A stretch of 61,406 nt of DNA, taken from NCBI GenBank assembly GCA_019421365.1, contig JAHZFJ010000026.1, positions 1 through 61,406 of the forward strand. Direction: 5' to 3'. The stretch is from Lachnospiraceae bacterium. GTDB taxonomy: Bacteria > Bacillota > Clostridia > Lachnospirales > Lachnospiraceae. Of the stretch, positions 34,449-42,635 are shown piece after piece. The notes below the pieces were generated by a model that worked only from the letters and a program-made list of their open reading frames with translations, did no database searches and was not told the DNA's origin. How positions within the stretch are numbered: position 1 is the first letter of the stretch; each line of letters opens with the position of its first letter. A program made the position numbers and the translations under genes.

Positions 34449-35429
34449 ATGAAAAAAACAAAAAGAGTAATATCCACGATATGTATTCTTGCTTTGGTCG
34501 TGACGACATTTACTGGATGTGGTTCAAAAAAGGGATCTGACAAAACTTATAAGATTGGTGTTAGCCAATACTCTACCCATGACGCACTTGACGCTGCTTA
34601 CGATGGTTTTATTGATGGCCTTGCTGAGGCCGGATATAAAGAAGGCGAAAACATTGAAGTTGATTTTCAAAATGCGCAAGGGGACCCTTCAAACAATAAT
34701 ACTATCGCTGCAAAACTGGTTAACGATAACCCAGATCTAATCCTTGCAATAGCCACACCAGCGGCTCAAGCAATTGCTAATCTAACACAGGATATCCCTA
34801 TAGTTGTAACAGCAATTACTGATCCTGAAGAATCAGGCCTTGTAGAATCTAACGAAGCTCCTGGTGGAAACGTAACAGGTACCTCCGACCTAAATCCAAT
34901 TAAGGAACAGATGGATCTTTTACAACAATTAGTACCAACTGCGAAAAAAGTTGCTATTCTTTATTGTTCAAGTGAAGATAATTCAAAATTCCAAGCAGAA
35001 CTTGCTGCAGAAGCCGCTGCCAATATTGGTATAGAGACAGTAGAAGCAACCGTATCTAATTCAAATGATATAGAACAAGTTGTTCAATCCTTAGTAAATA
35101 AAGTAGATGCTATCTATGCACCAACAGACAACATAATTGCGTCTGCTATGCCAACGGTAGCTATGATTGCTAATGCAAACAAACTTCCTGTTATTTGTGG
35201 AGAATCAGGAATGGTGGAGAAGGGTGGACTTGCTACATACGGTCTTAATTATTACAACTTAGGCAAGCAAACCGCTGCTATGGCTATTAAGATACTTACT
35301 GGTGATGCCAAACCTGCTGATATGTCAGTAGAATATCTTGAGAATGTAGAATTAACTATTAATGAAGATGTTGCTACTGAATTGGGAATTACTATTCCTG
35401 ATGATTTAAAAGCTGAGATGAATAAATAA
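34449..35429 (+). CDS. ABC substrate-binding lipoprotein, TrpX type (326 aa)
   Basis: This is a PF04392-type (ABC_sub_bind) periplasmic-binding-fold lipoprotein. The lipobox TFTGC puts the lipidated Cys at 24. The family-typical segments YKIGVSQYSTHDALD, ATPAAQAIANLT and VDAIYAPTDNIIAS are present. Members are encoded with a BPD_transp_2 permease and an ATPase, as here, and some import tryptophan or other aromatic compounds. The actual ligand cannot be read from the sequence. Confidence 0.9.
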   Translation: MKKTKRVISTICILALVVTTFTGCGSKKGSDKTYKIGVSQYSTHDALDAAYDGFIDGLAEAGYKEGENIEVDFQNAQGDPSNNNTIAAKLVNDNPDLILAIATPAAQAIANLTQDIPIVVTAITDPEESGLVESNEAPGGNVTGTSDLNPIKEQMDLLQQLVPTAKKVAILYCSSEDNSKFQAELAAEAAANIGIETVEATVSNSNDIEQVVQSLVNKVDAIYAPTDNIIASAMPTVAMIANANKLPVICGESGMVEKGGLATYGLNYYNLGKQTAAMAIKILTGDAKPADMSVEYLENVELTINEDVATELGITIPDDLKAEMNK

Positions 35430-35466
35430 TCGTATTCTTATTACATACTGTTAAATACTAGAGTAG

Positions 35467-35520
35467 CCCCCCGTTTTTAATAGTCACTTTATTAAATATG
35501 GGGGATTTTCTCTTTTTCTT
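35467..35520 (+). terminator. Intercistronic stem-loop or partial terminator after the binding-protein gene
   Basis: The outer stem CCCCCcGT / ATGGGGG has an inner TTTAATA / TATTAAA pairing and is followed by a T-rich run (ATTTTCTCTTTTTC). It probably lowers read-through from the abundant binding protein into the permease and ATPase genes. Confidence 0.7.
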
Positions 35521-35590
35521 TCTTAGACATTAAGAAATGTTTATAAATAATATTATAGTCGAAGGTAACAAAAGATTACAGGAGGTTATT

Positions 35591-36541
35591 ATGATAGATA
35601 TTACATCAATTTTCTATGCTGTTTTAAGTGCATGTGGTCAAGGTCTTTTATGGGCAGTATTAGCACTTGGCATCTATATTACATTTAAAATTCTCGACAT
35701 CGCCGATATGACTTGTGATGGAAGTTTCGCATTAGGTGGCTGTACGAGTGTTACATTAATCGTATCTGGATGGAATCCGTTCTTAAGTTTATTTATATCA
35801 GTACTAGCTGGTATGACTGCCGGTATGGTAACTGGTTTCTTACATACAAAGCTTAAGATCCCTGCAATACTAGCCGGTATCCTAAGCATGATTTCTCTCT
35901 ATTCTATTAATTTACGAATATTAGGCCAGGCTAACCAAGCAGTAAATAAAAATGAAACAATCATTACTTTAATAAAAAAAATAATTCCAGATTCTATTAT
36001 GAATTATTTTAAATATTCAACATTTAATTCCCTTATCGTTATTAGCGTTGGTATTATCACCGGAATTTTACTTTGTATTATATTATATTGGTTCTTCGGT
36101 ACAGAGGCTGGTAGTGCCCTTCGTGCAACTGGTAATAACGCGGATATGATTCGTGCACTTGGACAGAATACGGACCGTATGAAGATACTTGGACTTGTTA
36201 TTAGTAATGGTTTAATTGCCTTATCAGGCGCTTTATTAGCACAAAGCCAAGGTTATGCAGACGTTGGTATGGGACAGGGTGCTATTGTTATCGGCTTAGC
36301 TTCCATTGTAATTGGTGATGTATTCTTTGGACGTTTTACTTCTTTCAAAAGTAAACTTATATCTGTAATCGTTGGATCTGTTATCTACCGTGTAATCATT
36401 GCACTTGTACTTCAATTTGGATTAAACACTAACGACCAGAAACTATTTACCGCTATTATTGTTGCAATTGCACTTGCCGTTCCAACAATTAAGAAAACTA
36501 AATTCATACGATATATTTTCAAAATAGGTACTCGTATTTAA
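35591..36541 (+). CDS. ABC transporter permease, BPD_transp_2 (TrpY) type (316 aa)
   Basis: This is the membrane subunit of the importer, with 8-9 hydrophobic segments and the family stretch AVLALGIYITFKILDIADMT. The start is the ATG at 35591 with AGGAGG 5 nt upstream; an earlier in-frame ATG at 35537 has no ribosome site. It follows the binding-protein gene and precedes the ATPase gene. Confidence 0.9.
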   Translation: MIDITSIFYAVLSACGQGLLWAVLALGIYITFKILDIADMTCDGSFALGGCTSVTLIVSGWNPFLSLFISVLAGMTAGMVTGFLHTKLKIPAILAGILSMISLYSINLRILGQANQAVNKNETIITLIKKIIPDSIMNYFKYSTFNSLIVISVGIITGILLCIILYWFFGTEAGSALRATGNNADMIRALGQNTDRMKILGLVISNGLIALSGALLAQSQGYADVGMGQGAIVIGLASIVIGDVFFGRFTSFKSKLISVIVGSVIYRVIIALVLQFGLNTNDQKLFTAIIVAIALAVPTIKKTKFIRYIFKIGTRI

Positions 36542-36575
36542 TCCTTAGTACAGAATTACAGAATTGGAGGTAGTT

Positions 36576-37370
36576 ATGTTATATATAGAAAATCTACACA
36601 AAACATTTAACGCAGATACCATTAATGAAAAGCAAGTATTAAAAGGTGTTAATCTGCATCTGCATCCTGGTGATTTCGTAACAATAATCGGAGGTAATGG
36701 CGCTGGTAAATCCACGTTGTTAAATATGATTGCTGGAGTTCATCCCATAGATAGCGGATCTCTCAAATTAGATGGAATAGATATTACTAGACAACCCGAA
36801 CATGTTCGTGCAAAACTATTAGGCCGTGTCTTCCAAGATCCTATGAAAGGAACTGCTGCCAATATGGAGATACAAGAAAACCTAGCTCTTGCATATCGCC
36901 GCGGTAAGAAACGTGGTTTAAGATGGGGTATTAGTTCCGAGGAGAAACTTCAATATGTAGAAGCTTTAAAGACACTTGATCTGGGTCTCGAAGATCGTCT
37001 TTCTTCTAAAGTTGGACTATTGTCAGGTGGCCAACGACAAGCACTTACATTATTAATGGCAACTTTAGTAAAACCAAAACTATTATTATTAGATGAACAT
37101 ACCGCTGCTCTTGATCCAAAGACAGCAAAAAAAGTATTAGATTTAACTGAACATATAGTGGAAGTGAATAACTTAACTGCACTTATGGTTACCCATAACA
37201 TGAAAGACGCTATTCACATTGGCAATCGTCTTATCATGATGCATGATGGTAACATTATATTTGATATAAGTGGAGAGGAGAAGAAGAACTTACATGTTTC
37301 AGACCTTCTTCAAAAATTCGAGCAAGCAAGTGGCGGTGAATTCGCAAGCGATCGTATGATGTTAACTTAA
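36576..37370 (+). CDS. ABC transporter ATP-binding protein, TrpZ type (264 aa)
   Basis: This is the ATPase of the importer. Walker A is GGNGAGKST, the Q-loop is RVFQDP, the signature is LLSGGQRQ, Walker B is LLLLDEHTAALDP and the switch His is in MVTHNM. The start is the ATG at 36576 with GGAGG 5 nt upstream; a TTG 12 nt earlier overlaps that site. Last gene of the operon. Confidence 0.94.
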   Translation: MLYIENLHKTFNADTINEKQVLKGVNLHLHPGDFVTIIGGNGAGKSTLLNMIAGVHPIDSGSLKLDGIDITRQPEHVRAKLLGRVFQDPMKGTAANMEIQENLALAYRRGKKRGLRWGISSEEKLQYVEALKTLDLGLEDRLSSKVGLLSGGQRQALTLLMATLVKPKLLLLDEHTAALDPKTAKKVLDLTEHIVEVNNLTALMVTHNMKDAIHIGNRLIMMHDGNIIFDISGEEKKNLHVSDLLQKFEQASGGEFASDRMMLT

Positions 37371-37397
37371 TAGTTACGTTTATTATAAAGACCGTAA

Positions 37398-37480
37398 AAA
37401 AAACAATCCCAAGAAGTTGAATGTTTATGGCGAATATTTTGTATCCGTCATAGGCACACATCTTCTTGGGATTATTTTTA
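37398..37480. terminator. Bidirectional terminator between importer and antiporter genes
   Basis: Twelve-base arms AATCCCAAGAAG (37405-37416) and CTTCTTGGGATT (37462-37473) enclose a 45-nt apical part with its own small hairpin. T-runs follow on both strands, fitting the convergent genes. Confidence 0.8.
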
Positions 37481-37532
37481 CGTTTCTTTTAATTGTCTCT
37501 GCTTAAGACCTTATCTAATTTATTAATGTTAT

Positions 37533-39086
37533 CTAATTATTAACGTTAGAATAATCTATTGGATACTTCTTCTTTGATAGCTTATTCAATACAATTATAG
37601 ACACAATTAAAAGACCTAATGCTATAATGAATGGAACCACCGCACTCTCCATGATACCCATCAATAGGTATCCACATACAGAACATGCCGCTACGAGACT
37701 GGCATATACTAGTTGCGTAGATACATGATCCATATGATTACATCCTGCCCCTGTGGATGATAGAATCGTCGTATCGGAAATCGGAGATATATGATCACCA
37801 TATACAGCTCCTGCTAATATAGATCCAAGTACCGGATATAATAAAACACTCGTTGTCTCTGATGAACAGATTGCTACTCCAATTGGAATTAGTAAAGCCA
37901 TTGTTCCCCATGAAGTCCCTGTTGCAAATCCTAAAAATCCTGCAATTACAAATACCATAACTGGTAAGATAAAAATTGGGAAGTTAGCATCTTTAACTAG
38001 ATTTCCTACATATCCTCCTGTATTTAGATACTCTGTACTGCAGATTCCGCTAATTGTCCAAGCAAGGATTAATATCATGAATGCAGGAACCATTGATTTA
38101 ATTCCTTCTGAAATTCCTTCCATTAATTCACGGAAAGAAAGAATTTTACGAATTGAATATTGTATAAATGTAAGTACTAATGCGCCAAAACTACCAATTA
38201 CTAAAGAAAGAGATGAATTACTTTCACCAAAAGATGCAAAGAAACTAGTTTCTCCTGTAAATCCACCACCCGTATACACCATTGCTAATACAGTAAATAC
38301 CATTAAGGATAGAATCGGAATTACAAGGTCCATTACTTTCCCTTTTTTCTTGTCCACTGTATCTTCAGTAACAATAGTTTCTTTTCCGGAGAATAAATCC
38401 CCATGCTCTATGGCATTCTTTTCGCATCGGGCCATCGGACCAAAATTTACTTTTGATAAACATATAATTATAACCATAACAATTGTTAAGATTGCGTATA
38501 AATTATATGGAATAATCTTAATAAATGTTGTCATTCCATTTCCTGCACCCGCATCCTGAATATAAGTTGCTACAGAGGCTCCCCAACTTGAAATAGGAGC
38601 TATAATACATACTGGCGCTGCAGTAGCATCAATTAGATATGCAAGCTTTGCTCTACTAATTCTATGTTTATCTGTTAGCGGTTTCATAACTGTTCCTACA
38701 GTAAGACAATTAAAATAATCATCAATAAATATAAAACAGCCCAGAGCAGATGTTGCTAACGTTGCACCTCGTCTTGTTTTAATCTTAGTTGCTGCCATTT
38801 CTCCATACGCTGCTGAACCGCCTCCCATAGTCACGATAGCTACTAATGCTCCTAATAGGGATAAGAAAATTAAGATGTAGACATTCTCACCCATTTTTTC
38901 CCCCATAACTTCAAATGAAGTAACTATCATACTAATTACATTCCCATTGCTATAGATAAGTGATCCAACTAAGATTCCTGTCATTAACGACACAATAACC
39001 TCTTTGGTAATCAAAGCTAAGACAATTGCAATAAGAGGAGGGAGTATGGATAATAGTCCATAATTTGCTGCTTCTAATACTTCCAT
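37533..39086 (-). CDS. Na+/H+ antiporter, NhaC family (517 aa)
   Basis: This is a 12-helix-type secondary transporter of the NhaC/arsenite permease-like superfamily. Family segments include GGGSAAYGEMAATKIKTRRG, FIDDYFNCLTVG, DATAAPVCIIAPISSW and YGDHISPISDTTILSSTGAG. It may exchange Na+ for H+ or for small organic anions. I place the start at the ATG at 39086, which has GAAAGG upstream; an ATG at 39104 directly abuts a hairpin and lacks a site. Single-gene transcript. Confidence 0.9.
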   Translation of the reverse strand: MEVLEAANYGLLSILPPLIAIVLALITKEVIVSLMTGILVGSLIYSNGNVISMIVTSFEVMGEKMGENVYILIFLSLLGALVAIVTMGGGSAAYGEMAATKIKTRRGATLATSALGCFIFIDDYFNCLTVGTVMKPLTDKHRISRAKLAYLIDATAAPVCIIAPISSWGASVATYIQDAGAGNGMTTFIKIIPYNLYAILTIVMVIIICLSKVNFGPMARCEKNAIEHGDLFSGKETIVTEDTVDKKKGKVMDLVIPILSLMVFTVLAMVYTGGGFTGETSFFASFGESNSSLSLVIGSFGALVLTFIQYSIRKILSFRELMEGISEGIKSMVPAFMILILAWTISGICSTEYLNTGGYVGNLVKDANFPIFILPVMVFVIAGFLGFATGTSWGTMALLIPIGVAICSSETTSVLLYPVLGSILAGAVYGDHISPISDTTILSSTGAGCNHMDHVSTQLVYASLVAACSVCGYLLMGIMESAVVPFIIALGLLIVSIIVLNKLSKKKYPIDYSNVNN

Positions 39087-39108
39087 TCCTTTATTCCTTT
39101 CCATTCAT

Positions 39109-39146
39109 ATAAAATTGTGTAACTCTATATAGTTACACAATTTTAT
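39109..39146 (-). promoter_or_regulatory. Sixteen-base perfect inverted repeat in the nhaC-like leader
   Basis: Arms ATAAAATTGTGTAACT (39109-39124) and AGTTACACAATTTTAT (39131-39146) with a 6-base loop sit about 22 nt upstream of the start codon and just before the ribosome site. It could be a regulatory hairpin or an operator. Confidence 0.6.
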
Positions 39147-39278
39147 AATTCGTCCTTTTATATCCTTATATTTATAACATGAATGGAAAGCTCTAGCAAC
39201 ATGAATAATTTTCCAATTTCATAATTATTCTAAAATTATTTTTACAAGTTATTAAATGCTTTGTAATCTATGTCCTCT

Positions 39279-40283
39279 TTAACTATTATTATCTTGATTT
39301 TCTTTGCTATCCTGGTAATCTTTATTAACTTGATTGTCTTTATAATCAATATTAGCTAGAGTATCGATAATTACTTTTTTTCTCTTCTTAATGATAACAA
39401 TAATAACTACAGTAATAACAGCTACCCAAAATACTATATAAGGAATATTAGAAACGAACCAAATTGAAAATTCAGTAACTCCATCCTTAATATCATAAAG
39501 TGAATCTTTGAGCCCGGCTTTCATTTTTTGCCAAGTAGATTCATTATCTACTTGTGGTGTATAGCGAATTACTTCCTCAATTGAAATAGTAACAGTACTA
39601 TATTCAACAAGATTATCGTATGTTCTTAATCGTGATTCATAGGATTCTAACTCATATCTAATCTCAGTTAAGCGATTCTCAAGTAATATGATAGACTCCA
39701 AATCAACAGCTTTTTCAATTAATTCTACTAAACGCTCTTGCTCCACCTTAAGCACTTTAACATGGCTTTCCATATCAACATAATTAACTGTAATATCTTC
39801 AGCAGATATATTCTTAGATACTACATTCCCCGTCTCACTAACCTTATTAACAAAAGAATCTAACTTAGCTGCTGGTATCCTTGCGATAATATTACAATAT
39901 CGATTTGTACTACTTAGTAAATCACTCATACTGATATTCTCAGCGTATCCACCAAGAGTAGTAATCTCAGATTCTATAGAATCAACAACTTTGTCAAAAT
40001 TCTGCGTTTCTAAACCTATTGATACATTACGAATAATCTTACGATTTGTCTCAACACTAATCTCATCTTGCCCGTTCCCACCAGTACCTGAATCTGAAGT
40101 AGTCGTATCTGCAATTCCACTTTCTGCCTCTTTCATTTCCTCAGTAGACGTATAACCTTCCTCAATCGCCACGTCGTTCTTAGACAACTGCTCCTTATTA
40201 TCTACATCCTTCTTACTACTACATGCAGTAAAGAACATGCAAACTAGTACTAGCATAATAACTACTTTAAACTTATTCTTCAT
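39279..40283 (-). CDS. DUF4349 lipoprotein with C-terminal membrane helix (334 aa)
   Basis: The lipobox MFFTAC places the lipidated Cys at 21. The DUF4349 domain (about 85-300) includes RKIIRNVSIGLETQNFDKVV and a coiled coil (about 175-225), and ends with a membrane helix (about 277-300) and a charged tail with a repeated NQDYK-like pattern. Function is unknown. Related proteins are membrane-associated. AGGAGG precedes the ATG. It lies 96 bp downstream of the Lrp-type regulator gene and may be co-transcribed. Confidence 0.85.
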   Translation of the reverse strand: MKNKFKVVIMLVLVCMFFTACSSKKDVDNKEQLSKNDVAIEEGYTSTEEMKEAESGIADTTTSDSGTGGNGQDEISVETNRKIIRNVSIGLETQNFDKVVDSIESEITTLGGYAENISMSDLLSSTNRYCNIIARIPAAKLDSFVNKVSETGNVVSKNISAEDITVNYVDMESHVKVLKVEQERLVELIEKAVDLESIILLENRLTEIRYELESYESRLRTYDNLVEYSTVTISIEEVIRYTPQVDNESTWQKMKAGLKDSLYDIKDGVTEFSIWFVSNIPYIVFWVAVITVVIIVIIKKRKKVIIDTLANIDYKDNQVNKDYQDSKENQDNNS

Positions 40284-40379
40284 AAAAATCCCTCCTGCTA
40301 ACTCATACTTATATATCTATGAATTAGACGAGAGGGATTGCTAATTGGTTCCATTATTTTATGTATTTTTATAATTCTC

Positions 40380-40847
40380 TTATAAATTGCTTACGCCGGC
40401 TTCAACATCCTCTGCAGATATGGAGATTCCTCTATGCGGAACTGATGTGGAAAACACGATCTGTGTTTTTGTCGTACCAAACTTTTGTAAATGTCCAATG
40501 AAGGAATCAAGTTCCATTGTACTTGGGAAACATACTTTTAATAACATGGAATAGCTTCCTGTTACACAATTACATTCTATAACATTAGGACATTGCTGTA
40601 CAAATGGATAAAATGTATCCTTTTTCGTTGGTGACATTTCAAGATTAATGAATGCAGTAATGTGATATCCTAATTTAATTGGATTAATACTCGCATGGTA
40701 GCCTGTTATAATATTCTCTTTTTCTAAACGTTCAATTCTTGCTGCTACTGCTGGCGATGATAAAAATACTTTTTCTGCTAATTGTTTGAGCGAGTATCTC
40801 GCATTTTCCTGAAGTAAACTAATTATTTTTTTATCAATCTTATCCAT
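40380..40847 (-). CDS. Lrp/AsnC-family transcriptional regulator (155 aa)
   Basis: This is a typical feast/famine regulator. The N-terminal HTH (about 4-50) contains LLQENARYSLKQLAEKV and LSSPAVAARIERLE. A RAM/AsnC_trans_reg domain (about 65-140) has ITAFINLEMSP and VTGSYSMLLKV. Effector: probably an amino acid. AGGAGG precedes the ATG. Its leader carries a consensus promoter followed almost at once by an intrinsic terminator, so expression may be attenuated. Confidence 0.92.
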   Translation of the reverse strand: MDKIDKKIISLLQENARYSLKQLAEKVFLSSPAVAARIERLEKENIITGYHASINPIKLGYHITAFINLEMSPTKKDTFYPFVQQCPNVIECNCVTGSYSMLLKVCFPSTMELDSFIGHLQKFGTTKTQIVFSTSVPHRGISISAEDVEAGVSNL

Positions 40848-40910
40848 TCTGATACCTCCTATGATACGACAATTTTACGAGAATTACGTTAATTAGTTAA
40901 GTTAAACGAA

Positions 40911-40939
40911 AAAAAAGCATAGGTATAGCACCTATGCTT
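40911..40939 (-). terminator. Intrinsic terminator inside the leader of the Lrp-type gene
   Basis: Perfect 10-base stem AAGCATAGGT / ACCTATGCTT with a 5-base loop, followed on the minus strand by TTTTTTTT. It lies about 35 nt downstream of the -10 box at 40974-40979 and upstream of the gene. Confidence 0.85.
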
Positions 40940-40973
40940 CTTTGCAATCTTTTTTTTAATCTATATTTTCTTT

Positions 40974-41002
40974 ATTATACAATGTTAATCTAAGTTTTTC
41001 AA
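40974..41002 (-). promoter_or_regulatory. Promoter reading toward the Lrp-type regulator
   Basis: On the minus strand, TTGAAA (40997-41002), a 17-bp spacer and TATAAT (40974-40979). Only the terminator at 40911-40939 separates it from the regulator gene. Confidence 0.75.
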
Positions 41003-41169
41003 GCTTTTTCTTAATACCAGATTGAAAGATTTTCTAAAAAAGTTAATAGTACGTTCATAGTTCTTTCATAAATGCTACACACCTAATACACATTTGCTTG
41101 TTATTATAAATATATCAAATAAGTTAATTACCTTTTATATAGATTTTTTTTCATAACATCCCCCCTCTT

Positions 41170-41198
41170 AGGAGCCCCCAACGGCTCCTCCTTTTTTT
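41170..41198 (+). terminator. Plus-oriented terminator with no obvious plus-strand gene
   Basis: Stem AGGAGCC / GGCTCCT with a 6-base loop followed on the plus strand by TTTTTTT. The only annotated neighbours are on the minus strand, so it either ends an unrecognised plus-strand RNA or the T-run is coincidental. Confidence 0.6.
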
Positions 41199-41200
41199 GT

Positions 41201-42484
41201 TTAAAGAACTTTATTAATATTATATAATGAATTGAGTATAGCCCAGTTTTGAGGAAAGTACTTCATGATATTCCAATAGCTTGCACCATTGAGGCCGTAT
41301 TCATTAACCAATAACAGCTTCTCATTGATACTTCTCGCATCCTCAAACCATACAACGTGCTCTATTCCATCTGCACTCATATAATTATAATAAGGTACTT
41401 TGGCCACTTCATCAAAGTATATGGTTGCACCATATTGCGCTGCCTGCTCTACAGCCTCCACATTACTTAAAGACCTAGCTCTCGAGTCACCGCTTACAAA
41501 AGGTAATGCCCAATCATATGCATAGTTTGGTATTCCTACGAAAATCATATCTGGAGCAATTTCAGTAACTGCATAATCAAGTACTTCCCTCACCTTATCA
41601 ATTGGCGCAACTGCCATTGGAGGCCCATATGTATATCCCCATTCATAAGTCATTAATAAAACTTTATTAGAAGCTTCTCCAATAGCTCTATAGTCGTGTC
41701 CCTCATATAATATACCAGGTTGATCTGCTGCAATTTTAGGTGCTAGGGAAACAATAACTTCAAATCCTTCGGCATTTAATATAGTAGTTACATTTCCTAT
41801 AAAGTCTACATATGCCTGTCTATCTGCAGGATAGATATATTCAAAGTCAATATTTAGACCATAGTAATGTTTTTCTCTTAAATTAATAAGTATATTTTGA
41901 ATTAATCTATTTTGTGCCTCCATATCATTTAGTATTTGACTTGCTAGTACATTACTAAAACTTCCTTCGTTAGTTAGTGTTGATAATAACATTAAAGGAG
42001 CTACTCCATAATCTCTAGCAATATTAATTACGTTCTGATCGTCTATTCCAATTAATTCTCCTTCCGGTGTAAATCCATATGTAAAGATTGTAATATATGT
42101 AAGATAAGGTAAGGTTTTCTCTAATACATCTATGTCAATATACGGATATAGATATCCATTCACCTCCATGGACCCAATTTTATCTCCTTCGTATTCGATT
42201 ACAACTTGTTGACCTGCATATAAATAAGGGAAATCAGCAAGTCCTGGATTATTTTGTAATAATGTAATTACGCTCACACCGTTTCTTTGAGCCACATCTA
42301 AAAGTGTATCTCCCTCTTCAACTGTATAGACCCTCTTGGGATATAGAATGACTAATGTCTGTCCAACAACTAAGTTATTGGGATCGGTTAATTCATTATC
42401 CTCAATAATACGGTTAGGCGTTGTATCATAGTCCCTCGCAATACTATAGATGGTCTCCCCCTGCTTTACTACATGTATTCCCAT
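41201..42484 (-). CDS. LysM-GH18 spore peptidoglycan hydrolase, SleL/YaaH-like (427 aa)
   Basis: Two LysM domains (about 3-48 and 52-97, each with the GETIYSIARDYDTTPNRI-like pattern) precede a GH18 barrel (about 105-425). The catalytic motif is YGLNIDFEY with Glu215 as the acid; the first Asp of the usual DxxDxDxE is replaced by Tyr/Asn. There is no signal peptide, as in spore-coat YaaH/SleL proteins that degrade cortex fragments during germination. GGAAGGAG precedes the ATG. The GerA gene directly upstream supports a spore role. Confidence 0.9.
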   Translation of the reverse strand: MGIHVVKQGETIYSIARDYDTTPNRIIEDNELTDPNNLVVGQTLVILYPKRVYTVEEGDTLLDVAQRNGVSVITLLQNNPGLADFPYLYAGQQVVIEYEGDKIGSMEVNGYLYPYIDIDVLEKTLPYLTYITIFTYGFTPEGELIGIDDQNVINIARDYGVAPLMLLSTLTNEGSFSNVLASQILNDMEAQNRLIQNILINLREKHYYGLNIDFEYIYPADRQAYVDFIGNVTTILNAEGFEVIVSLAPKIAADQPGILYEGHDYRAIGEASNKVLLMTYEWGYTYGPPMAVAPIDKVREVLDYAVTEIAPDMIFVGIPNYAYDWALPFVSGDSRARSLSNVEAVEQAAQYGATIYFDEVAKVPYYNYMSADGIEHVVWFEDARSINEKLLLVNEYGLNGASYWNIMKYFPQNWAILNSLYNINKVL

Positions 42485-42508
42485 ATGTACTCCTTCCTAT
42501 AGAAGGTT

Positions 42509-42546
42509 CGTACTAAGTTGGCATATTTTCTATCATTCTTAGTACG
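42509..42546. repeat. Inverted repeat between the GerA and LysM-GH18 genes
   Basis: Nine-base arms CGTACTAAG (42509-42517) and CTTAGTACG (42538-42546). It may be an operator or a weak terminator; neither strand has a good T-run. Confidence 0.4.
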
Positions 42547-42635
42547 ATACCTTTATTTCTCGTATACATTTCTTATATACTTTTTTTAACTTGATGATTC
42601 ATTTATACCCTAATATATGTCCCACTATTGCCAGC

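Noticed and set aside
39105..39150. Li+ or Na+ riboswitch upstream of the NhaC gene
   Set aside because: Only a simple perfect hairpin is present, without the multi-stem architecture of those riboswitches.
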